From positions 394,062 through 458,061 of the forward strand of contig NZ_LMPF01000025.1 in assembly GCF_001424345.1 (NCBI RefSeq): 64,000 nt of DNA, given 5' to 3'. The translations under genes and the position numbers were made by a program. Positions within the stretch are counted from its first letter, which is position 1. Every line of letters starts with the position of its first letter. Under the pieces are notes generated by a model. It made no database searches and was not told the origin of the DNA. It saw nothing but the letters and a program-made list of their open reading frames with translations. Of the stretch, positions 54,788-62,333 are shown piece by piece. The DNA comes from Burkholderia sp. Leaf177 (GTDB taxonomy: Bacteria > Pseudomonadota > Gammaproteobacteria > Burkholderiales > Burkholderiaceae).

Positions 54788-57523
54788 TTATTTGGCCGCA
54801 AGCTCCGCTTCCTGAGGAACCGCCGCGCCGCCGACCGGCACATTGCCCGCCACGTCGGTCACGCGCGGCTGCAACAGCAACGCAACCAGCCCGCTCCAGC
54901 CGGTCTGGTGCGACGCGCCCACGCCTCGGCCGGTGTCGCCATGGAAATATTCGTGGAACAGCACGAGATCATCCGAACGCGGATCGGCTTGCAATTGTGG
55001 ATACGCGGCCATCACCGGGCGTCGGCCGTCCTGGCCCTTCAGGAACAGGCGTGTCAGGCGTTTCGCGAGTTCGTCGGCAATGGCATTGAGCGATAACTTC
55101 ACGCCCGATCCCGTTGGATATTCGACGCGAAAATCATCGCCGTAATAACGATGAAACTCGTAAAGCGATTCGATCAGCAGATAGTTGACCGGCATCCAGA
55201 TCGGTCCGCGCCAGTTCGAGTTGCCGCCGAACACGCGCGAATCCGATTCCGCCGGCAAATACTTCACGCAAAAGCGGTCGCCGTTATGCTGCAGTACGAA
55301 CGGTTCGTCCTGATGCACGCGCGACAACGCGCGCACGCCGTAGTCGGAGAGGAACTCGGTTTCATCGAGCATGCGTTTGAGCAGCGCTTTCATGCGATGT
55401 CCGCGCAGCACCGAGAGCAGCAGACTGTTGCCCTTGCCTGGCTCGTTCCATCGTGAAACCAGCTTCGCCAGATCCGGCCGATGTTCGAGGAACCACGTCA
55501 GGCGATCTCGCAATCCGGGCAAGTGACCATGCAGATGTTCTTCGAGCACATGAACCGCGAACAACGGAATCAGCCCGACGATGGAACGGATTCGCATGGG
55601 CACGCTCGTGCCGTCGGGGAGTTGCAGCACGTCGTAGAAAAACTCGTCGCGCTCGTCCCAAAGCCCGGTGTCGCACGTATCGCTGCAACTGACCGCTTCC
55701 GCGATATACAAAAAATGCTCGAAGAATTTCACGCCGATATCCACGAACACGTGGTTCGCGACCGCGAGTTCCAGCGCAATGCGCATCAGGTCGAGCGCGT
55801 AAGCGGCCATCCACGCGGTGCCATCCGACTGATCGATACGACCGCCCGTTGGCAACGGCGCCGAGCGATCGAAAATCCCCACGTTATCCAGCCCGAGGAA
55901 ACCGCCCTGGAAAATGTTGCGGCCATCGGCGTCCTTGCGGTTCACCCACCACGAAAAATTCAGCAGCAGCTTGTGGAACACGAGCTCGAGAAAATCGCGA
56001 TCGGTCTTGCCCGTGATCGCCCGATCGATTTCATAAACACGCCACGTGGCCCACGCGTGCACCGGTGGATTGGCGTCGCCGAAAGCCCATTCGTAGGCAG
56101 GCAGTTGCCCGTTAGGATGCTGATAACGGTCCTTCACGAGCAGCAGTAACTGACGCTTTGCAAACGCGGGATCGATCAGCGCGAAGGCCGCGGCATGGAA
56201 CGCGAGGTCCCACGATGCGTACCATGGGTATTCCCATTTATCGGGCATGGAAACAATGTCGGCGTTGCACAGGTGCCGCCAGTCGGCGTCGCGGCCGCGC
56301 TTGCGCCCTTTGGGAGGCTCGGGTTGCAACGGATCGCCGTCCATCCAGCGCGTGACGTCGAACATGTAGAACTGCTTCGACCACAACATGCCCGCGAGCG
56401 CCTGACGTTGCACGAGGCGTTGGTCGGCGTCGTCCATTTCATGCTGCAAGCCGGCATAGAACGCGTCGGCTTCCGCGATACGGCGCGCAAACAGCGCATC
56501 GATATCGAGCGGCTGGCGATCTGTGTCGGCATCGGCTTCCGGACGCCAGCGCATTGTCACGACGGCACGGCTGTTCGCGGCGACTTCAATGTGCACATGC
56601 GCGGCGGCACGCGTGCCGCTAGTGCGTCGAATGGCGCCTTCTTCGCCATGCACGATGTAGTCGTTGAAACCGTCCTTGAACGGACCCGGCCCTTCGGAAC
56701 CGAACAAACGCCTGACGTTGGTTTCGTTTTCGCAGAACACCCAGTCGATGACCGCGCCATCGCGCGCTTCAGCGGTCACGACCATGGGCGCGTGTCCGTC
56801 GCAGTGCGCAACCACGCGTTGGCCCTTGCTGTCGGATAACAACTTGAGCGACGGTTTCTCTGCCGGCTTCCACGACCACGTGTTGCGTGCCCAGATCTGC
56901 GGCAACAGGTCGATAGCGGCTGGACGATCCGCGCGATTTTCAACGGTAACGCGCATCACGATATCTTCGGGCGTGTGCTTCGCATATTCGATATGGATAT
57001 CGAAGTACTTGTTGTCCTCGAATACACCGGTATCGAGCACTTCGTACTCGGGCACGTCAGCGCCCCGCCGCCCGTTCTCCGCGACGAGATCGTCGTACGG
57101 AAACGCCGCGTGCGGGTATTTGTAAAGCATGCGCATATAGGAATGCGTGGGCGTGCCGTCGACGTAGAAATAAAGCTCTTTTACGTCCTCGCCATGATTA
57201 CCTTGCGCATTCGTAAGGCCGAACAGACGCTCCTTCAGGATGGCGTCCTGACCGTTCCACATCGCGAGCGAGACGCACCAGTTGAGCTTGTCGTCGCTGA
57301 ATCCGGCGATGCCGTCCTCGCCCCAACGGTAAGCCCGGCTGCGCGCATGATCGTGCGGAAAATAGTCCCACGCCGTGCCGTTCTCGCTGTAATCCTCGCG
57401 CACCGTGCCCCATTGACGCTCGCTGAGATACGGGCCCCAACGCTGCCAGCGCGAACAATCGGTGGAATGAAGGCGCGACCCTTCTATGGTGTCGAGCGAC
57501 TTGGTAGCGCGCAGTGGCGGCAT
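54788..57523 (-). CDS. GH63-like glucosidase (MGH1-like family)
   Basis: The 911-residue enzyme has an N-terminal beta-sandwich (GTVREDYSENGTAWDYFPHDHARSRAYRWGEDG) and a C-terminal alpha/alpha toroid with W-rich motifs (WEYPWYASWDLAFHA, RDADGRNIF-like NRKDADGRNIFQGGFLGLDN, FGGNSNWRGPIW). This is the large bacterial glucosidase family related to mannosylglycerate hydrolase and GH63. No signal peptide, so cytoplasmic; alpha-glucosides or a compatible-solute glucoside are plausible substrates. It lies 84 bases after the debranching enzyme in the same direction. Confidence 0.85.
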   Translation of the reverse strand: MPPLRATKSLDTIEGSRLHSTDCSRWQRWGPYLSERQWGTVREDYSENGTAWDYFPHDHARSRAYRWGEDGIAGFSDDKLNWCVSLAMWNGQDAILKERLFGLTNAQGNHGEDVKELYFYVDGTPTHSYMRMLYKYPHAAFPYDDLVAENGRRGADVPEYEVLDTGVFEDNKYFDIHIEYAKHTPEDIVMRVTVENRADRPAAIDLLPQIWARNTWSWKPAEKPSLKLLSDSKGQRVVAHCDGHAPMVVTAEARDGAVIDWVFCENETNVRRLFGSEGPGPFKDGFNDYIVHGEEGAIRRTSGTRAAAHVHIEVAANSRAVVTMRWRPEADADTDRQPLDIDALFARRIAEADAFYAGLQHEMDDADQRLVQRQALAGMLWSKQFYMFDVTRWMDGDPLQPEPPKGRKRGRDADWRHLCNADIVSMPDKWEYPWYASWDLAFHAAAFALIDPAFAKRQLLLLVKDRYQHPNGQLPAYEWAFGDANPPVHAWATWRVYEIDRAITGKTDRDFLELVFHKLLLNFSWWVNRKDADGRNIFQGGFLGLDNVGIFDRSAPLPTGGRIDQSDGTAWMAAYALDLMRIALELAVANHVFVDIGVKFFEHFLYIAEAVSCSDTCDTGLWDERDEFFYDVLQLPDGTSVPMRIRSIVGLIPLFAVHVLEEHLHGHLPGLRDRLTWFLEHRPDLAKLVSRWNEPGKGNSLLLSVLRGHRMKALLKRMLDETEFLSDYGVRALSRVHQDEPFVLQHNGDRFCVKYLPAESDSRVFGGNSNWRGPIWMPVNYLLIESLYEFHRYYGDDFRVEYPTGSGVKLSLNAIADELAKRLTRLFLKGQDGRRPVMAAYPQLQADPRSDDLVLFHEYFHGDTGRGVGASHQTGWSGLVALLLQPRVTDVAGNVPVGGAAVPQEAELAAK

Positions 57524-57607
57524 GGTGCGTCCTTAAGCTAAAGCGTGACAGTGAAGACCGATAATCTAGCGCGTTTGCGCGACATCGGCATTAATCGTCG
57601 GGAATCG

Positions 57608-59524
57608 TCAGGAATCGCCGGCAAGCAGGCGTTCGAGGCGCATGAGTTCGCCGAGCGACCACGCCTGGAATGACGTGCCGCCGGGTGTGTGCGGCGCGTC
57701 GCCGTCAGCGACTTCGGAGACGTGATCGAGCCCTGCCCGATGCAGATGCTCGTATAACGGCTTCAGGAAGCGCTCGCGGGCTTCTGCTTTCGAAGCCGGA
57801 TTGTCCCGATGCACCCGCAACCACGCTTGCACGAACGCGCCGAGAAGCCACGGCCAGACCGTGCCCTGATGATAGGCGCCATCGCGTTCGAGCGGCGTGC
57901 CGGTGTACCGGCCCTTGTAAGCCGGGTCATGCGGCGACAAGGTCCGCATGCCCATTGGCGTGAGCAAAAGCTGCTCGCATTGATCGACAACGGCGCGCGC
58001 AGTTTCGTCGTTGGTAATCAGCGAAAACGGCAAGCCACCGACCGCAAAAAGCTGGTTCGGCCGAATTGAATGATCGATGTCGCCGGATTCGTGATCGGCA
58101 TCCACGACGTCGTAAAGCGCGCCGCTGGCGGGGTTCGTGAAACGTTGTTGAAAGGCGTCGGTTGCACGCGCCGCGGATTCGCTCCAGCGAGGATTCCACG
58201 CGGCGGCAATACGCAATGCATTGATCCAGAGCGCCTGGACTTCAACCGGCTTGCCGATGCGCGGCGTCACAACCCAGTCGCCCACCTTGGCGTCCATCCA
58301 TGTCAGTTGAACACCGGGAACCCCGGCGCGCAGCAGGCCGTCTTTCGGATCGGCGGCGATCTGATAGCGCGTCCCGTTCATGTAGCCTTCGAGGATTGCA
58401 TCGACCGCGTTCTGCAAGCGATCCCGCGTTTTCTCCGCCGCGTGACCGGTTGCCAGATAATCATGCACGGCCACCACGAACCACAGCGACGCATCCACCG
58501 AGTTGTATTCCGGCGCGCCGCTATCCGGGAAACGATTTGGCAACATGCCTTCCGAGATCGTGCTGGACCATTCGAGCAGAATTGATTCGGCATCCGAAAG
58601 ACGTCCCGATGCGATCATCAAACCACGCATTGCAATGAACGTATCGCGACCCCAGTCGGTGAACCACGGGAAGCCCGCGAGGATCGTGCTGCCCTCGTTG
58701 CGAGCGACAATGTAGCTATCGGCGGAACGTTGCAGCGCAGTGGGAAACGCTGCGCGGCGCGCTTGTTCCACGTCTGCCAGTTCGGCTGCGGTCTTTTGCG
58801 TGCCCTCGTTTGCGCTGAAAACAAGCACCGCTTCCCCGCGCGATAAATCGAAGGAAAAAACGCCGGGCGTTGCAAGGTCCTCGTTGAAATCCATGCCGCG
58901 TTCTCGTTCGACCGTATAGCAGAAATTGCGATACCAGTCGGGCGCGTGAACATACGATCCATTCGATTCCGCTATCACCGCGGGGACATCGCCATACGCT
59001 TGCCAGCGGATCTGATTGCCGTTCGCGATGTAATCGAAATTGAACGCGGCGTTCTCGTGATGCAGCGCGTGATAGTCGCGACCGGACATCAAAGGCCGCA
59101 CTTTCAGCGTCAGCGCGCTGTTGTCCAGCCGCCATCGAAGCACCGTATTCGCGCTTTCCTTCGCGACAAATACTTCAGCGGTAAGGACCTGGGTCTCGTT
59201 GATTTGATAACGCCATGTCGGCCATGGCTCGGTACTGAATGAAAGCAGGCTCGCCGATATGTCCGGCCACACCGATCCTTCGCCGTAGCGTTGCATGGTA
59301 AGCGGAATACGCGTCGCGCCCGCTGCGTCTTCGAGCCATGCTTCCACGCCGTTCACCAGCACCATGCGTCCTCCAGGCGGTTGCGTGGCCGTGAGCAACA
59401 GCGCGTGGTAGCGGCGCGTACGCTCCGTGCCTGCTGTTCCGGAAGCGAAGCCGCCAAATGCATCGGCTTCGAGCCATTCGTCGTTGAGACGTCCTTCGCG
59501 AGCCGGGGAATCGATGCGTGTCAT
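57608..59524 (-). CDS. Amylo-alpha-1,6-glucosidase (GH133-like)
   Basis: The 638-residue glycogen-debranching-type enzyme starts at the ATG at 59524, which overlaps the stop codon of the preceding gene by ATGA. The open frame extends 108 codons further but there it only shadows that gene. The N-terminal domain has EWLEADAFGGFASGTAGTERTRRYHALL. The catalytic toroid has FPWFTDWGRDTFIAMRGL, SVDASLWFVVAVHDYL, RPNQLFAVGGLPFSL and GAYHQGTVWPWLLGAF. It should cut alpha-1,6 branch points in glycogen-like glucans inside the cell. Confidence 0.9.
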   Translation of the reverse strand: MTRIDSPAREGRLNDEWLEADAFGGFASGTAGTERTRRYHALLLTATQPPGGRMVLVNGVEAWLEDAAGATRIPLTMQRYGEGSVWPDISASLLSFSTEPWPTWRYQINETQVLTAEVFVAKESANTVLRWRLDNSALTLKVRPLMSGRDYHALHHENAAFNFDYIANGNQIRWQAYGDVPAVIAESNGSYVHAPDWYRNFCYTVERERGMDFNEDLATPGVFSFDLSRGEAVLVFSANEGTQKTAAELADVEQARRAAFPTALQRSADSYIVARNEGSTILAGFPWFTDWGRDTFIAMRGLMIASGRLSDAESILLEWSSTISEGMLPNRFPDSGAPEYNSVDASLWFVVAVHDYLATGHAAEKTRDRLQNAVDAILEGYMNGTRYQIAADPKDGLLRAGVPGVQLTWMDAKVGDWVVTPRIGKPVEVQALWINALRIAAAWNPRWSESAARATDAFQQRFTNPASGALYDVVDADHESGDIDHSIRPNQLFAVGGLPFSLITNDETARAVVDQCEQLLLTPMGMRTLSPHDPAYKGRYTGTPLERDGAYHQGTVWPWLLGAFVQAWLRVHRDNPASKAEARERFLKPLYEHLHRAGLDHVSEVADGDAPHTPGGTSFQAWSLGELMRLERLLAGDS

Positions 59525-59997
59525 GTCTTCGGTTGTTGCCGGTAAGCCCTCAGTCCGTTCGCCGCCTGCGCCCGGATCCTGTTTTGCACAAACGATGTCC
59601 AGCCCAGCAGCAAGCCCTTGAAACCAAGCGCCTGACGGCTCCAGCTCCAGAGATCGAACGTATCGTGATGTTCGACGATCAGACCGTCGCGAATCATGAA
59701 GCGTGTTTGGATGCGATTCACGACCAACCGTCCCGTTTGTGAAAAGCGATACGTCGCGACGCAGTTTGCAGTCGCCGTTTGTCCGACCGATTTGATGTTG
59801 TCGAAGGTCAGCGAAAATTCCGCTGCCCGCGCAAGCAGCATGCGCCACATGTCACCGGCTTCACGGCCGCGCAGCACGCCGAACACGGGATCGCTGAACT
59901 CGATGTCGGGCGCATAACACGCGGCCATCGCCTCGGCGTCGGAACGCTGGAAGGCTTCGTAGAAACGCTGGATCAATGCGGCGTTCGGGTCCGTCAT
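59521..59997 (-). CDS. SnoaL/NTF2-like protein
   Basis: The 158-residue cone-shaped NTF2-fold protein is of the SnoaL/steroid-isomerase-like group: IQRFYEAFQRSDAEAMAACYAPDIEFSDPVFG at the start, RFMIRDGLIVEHHDTFDLWSW near the end. The C-terminus is extended and basic. Its end overlaps the debranching-enzyme start (ATGA), so the two are translationally coupled; whether it binds a sugar or acts as an enzyme is unknown. Confidence 0.85.
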   Translation of the reverse strand: MTDPNAALIQRFYEAFQRSDAEAMAACYAPDIEFSDPVFGVLRGREAGDMWRMLLARAAEFSLTFDNIKSVGQTATANCVATYRFSQTGRLVVNRIQTRFMIRDGLIVEHHDTFDLWSWSRQALGFKGLLLGWTSFVQNRIRAQAANGLRAYRQQPKT

Positions 59998-60040
59998 GTT
60001 CGGCCTTCAAGAGGATGGGTTGACCGCGACTACGAGAAGC

Positions 60041-61321
60041 TTAAACCATGAAGATCGATACAGCGTGAATGATCAGGCCGACCAGTCCGCCCACCAGCGT
60101 GCCGTTTACGCGGATGAACTGCAGGTCCCGGCCCACGCTCAGTTCCACGTCGCGCACGAGCGTGGCGTCGTCCCAGTTGCGCACGGTCGCGGCAATATGC
60201 TTCGCAATGCCATCGCGCAGTTCCGGCGCAAGCGATCGAAGCGCGTCGCGCATGTGCTCGTTGATCGATTCGCGCAACGCGGGATCGTCGCCGAGGGCGG
60301 CTGCAAACGATGACGCCGCGCCCGTCACCTTCTTGTTCAACGTGGAGTCAGGTTGCGCAAGATCGCGGCGCAGCCACTCCTTGAACTCGTCCCACAAGCC
60401 GTTCACGTAGGTCCGCAATTCGGGACGTTCGAGCCATTCGCGTTTGTGCTGGTCGATACGCGCGCGGAACGCCGGATCATTTTTCAATCGTTCTATAAAC
60501 CCTTCCACCGAGCGGTCAAACGCCTTGCGGCGTTCGTGTTCAGGATCGTCGCTGATCTCGTGCAGCCATTTGTTCGCGCCGCGCACCAGTCCGCCGGCGA
60601 ACTTGTTGCCGAGGTCTTCAGCGCTCAAGCCCACGAAACCCAGCATGCCGATAAGTTTCGGATATTCCTCGCCGGCCACTTCAATGATCTTGCCCGCGAG
60701 AATGCCCTGCACTTCTTCCCGGTCGAGCCATTGCGCAAGCTCGCGAAGGCCTTCGTCGAGGAGCATTTGATGACGACGATCCGCTGTCATGGTCGAGAGC
60801 AATCCGCCGACTGCACCCGCCAGATCGAACTGTTCGGCGCGACGTCGCAGCGCTTCGTGGAGCATTGTCTTAACGCGTTCATCGTCGATGAACTCCAGCA
60901 TCTGGCTCGCCGCCGTAACCGCTTTCCTGCCGAGCAGAGCCGCGTTTGCAGGTTCGGCAAGCCATATGGCAAGACGGCCGGCGGGATCGAAGGCGTTCAC
61001 GCGGGCGACCAGCGCGTCGGTGCCGAGGAATTTGTCGCGGACGAACTCGGCGAGGTTATCGGCGACGCGCGCTTTGTTGGCCGGGAGAATGGCCGTGTGC
61101 GGAATCGGCAAGCCCAGCGGATGGCGGAACAGCGCGACGACCGCGAACCAGTCGGCGAGCGCGCCGACCATCGCGGCTTCGGCGAAGGCGGCGACCCAGG
61201 CCCAGGCGCCAGCCTCGTGCTGGGTTTTTGCGAGCACGAACAGCGCGGCAGCCGCCAGCAGCAGGCCTGCGGCGAACCATTTCATTTTTCTGAGTGCGAG
61301 GGATTTGTCCTGCGTTGCCAT
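60041..61321 (-). CDS. DUF445 membrane protein
   Basis: The 426-residue protein has two hydrophobic segments near the N-terminus (about 15-33 and 42-70, with EAAMVGALADWFAVVALFRHPLGLPIPHTAILP, the DUF445 hallmark), a long helical cytoplasmic or periplasmic middle, and a C-terminal membrane segment (VGGLVGLIIHAVSIFMV). Function of the family is unproven. No Shine-Dalgarno was seen before the ATG. Confidence 0.87.
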   Translation of the reverse strand: MATQDKSLALRKMKWFAAGLLLAAAALFVLAKTQHEAGAWAWVAAFAEAAMVGALADWFAVVALFRHPLGLPIPHTAILPANKARVADNLAEFVRDKFLGTDALVARVNAFDPAGRLAIWLAEPANAALLGRKAVTAASQMLEFIDDERVKTMLHEALRRRAEQFDLAGAVGGLLSTMTADRRHQMLLDEGLRELAQWLDREEVQGILAGKIIEVAGEEYPKLIGMLGFVGLSAEDLGNKFAGGLVRGANKWLHEISDDPEHERRKAFDRSVEGFIERLKNDPAFRARIDQHKREWLERPELRTYVNGLWDEFKEWLRRDLAQPDSTLNKKVTGAASSFAAALGDDPALRESINEHMRDALRSLAPELRDGIAKHIAATVRNWDDATLVRDVELSVGRDLQFIRVNGTLVGGLVGLIIHAVSIFMV

Positions 61322-61378
61322 TGCGGTTTTTGCATTTTTGTTGGTTGCACGAGGGCGTCAGCATACCAGCGGAACGAT

Positions 61379-61792
61379 TCAGCTTTCCCGCAAGCCTTCA
61401 CGTTGAAGTTGCTGCAACGCAGCCATCGCTTTGTCGGCGGATTCGATCGGCACGAACACGTGATCGTGATACGCCGCGGCCACGACATTGCAACTGACAT
61501 TTGCCTTTCCGAGCGCGGCCGCAAAAGCCGCGGTCAGGCCGACCGCCTGCAAGTCGGAATGCACCGTCAACGTGATCCAGGCGGCGCGAAACATCGGTTT
61601 TATCCCGGCTTTCAGCGCCTCGGATTCTTCCGCGATGATGGTCAGGCCCTCGCGTTCGCGAAAGATCGCAATGGGCTCGATACCGGACAGATCGGTGCCG
61701 AACGGGACGCTTGCATAGATATAAACGCCCGGCTGCAATTCCGGCGACATGGTGGCGAGCAAGGTGTTGAGGTCGTAGACGGGTTGTGACAT
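61379..61792 (-). CDS. ACT-domain protein
   Basis: The 137-residue protein starts at the ATG at 61792 (MSQPVYDLNTL), where the family N-terminus begins; the longer frame upstream crosses into the divergent cyanase gene. It has two ACT-like halves, with YIYASVPFGTDLSGIEPIAIFREREGLT and the later TVHSDLQAVGLTAAFAAAL. Such proteins bind amino acids or other small ligands and regulate unknown enzymes. It diverges from cynS with 91 bases between. Confidence 0.82.
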   Translation of the reverse strand: MSQPVYDLNTLLATMSPELQPGVYIYASVPFGTDLSGIEPIAIFREREGLTIIAEESEALKAGIKPMFRAAWITLTVHSDLQAVGLTAAFAAALGKANVSCNVVAAAYHDHVFVPIESADKAMAALQQLQREGLRES

Positions 61793-61883
61793 GAGTTGAA
61801 TCTCCAGCGATATTTTTGTCCGCCAGCCAGCCGCGCGATTGGCCGATACACTCGCTTCATACAAACCCCGAGGAGTGACACGA

Positions 61884-62333
61884 ATGATTTCCGATCGCAG
61901 CGAAGTGACTCGCATGATTCTCGCCGCCAAGGTAAGCAAAGGGCTCAAATGGGCCGATGTGGCGGAGAAAGTCGGCTTGAGCAAGGAATGGGTGACGGCC
62001 GGATGCCTCGGGCAAATGACGTTCTCCAAGGCGCAAGCCGAAGTTGTCGGCGGCCTCTTCGATCTGTCCGACGAAGCCGTCGCGTGGTTGCAGATTGTGC
62101 CCTATAAAGGCTCGCTGCCAACCGCCGTGCCAACCGATCCGCTGATCTACCGGTGGTACGAAATAGTGAGCGTTTACGGGACCACGATCAAGGAGCTGAT
62201 CCACGAGGAATTCGGCGATGGAATCATGAGCGCCATCGACTTTTCGATGGACATCCAGCGCGAACCCGATCCCAAAGGGGATCGGGTCAACGTGGTTTTA
62301 TCGGGCAAATTCCTGCCCTATAAAAGTTACTGA
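61884..62333 (+). CDS. cynS: Cyanate hydratase (cyanase)
   Basis: Converts cyanate and bicarbonate to ammonia and CO2. It has 149 residues from the ATG at 61884, with AGGAG about 9 bases upstream; the frame extends 15 codons further but without a signal. The N-terminal helix-turn-helix-like half is followed by the catalytic half with Arg90, Glu93 and Ser116 (LIYRWYEIVSVYG and GIMSAIDFSMD), all conserved. No cynT/cynX genes adjoin it. Its last 7 bases overlap the convergent uvrA gene. Confidence 0.93.
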   Translation: MISDRSEVTRMILAAKVSKGLKWADVAEKVGLSKEWVTAGCLGQMTFSKAQAEVVGGLFDLSDEAVAWLQIVPYKGSLPTAVPTDPLIYRWYEIVSVYGTTIKELIHEEFGDGIMSAIDFSMDIQREPDPKGDRVNVVLSGKFLPYKSY

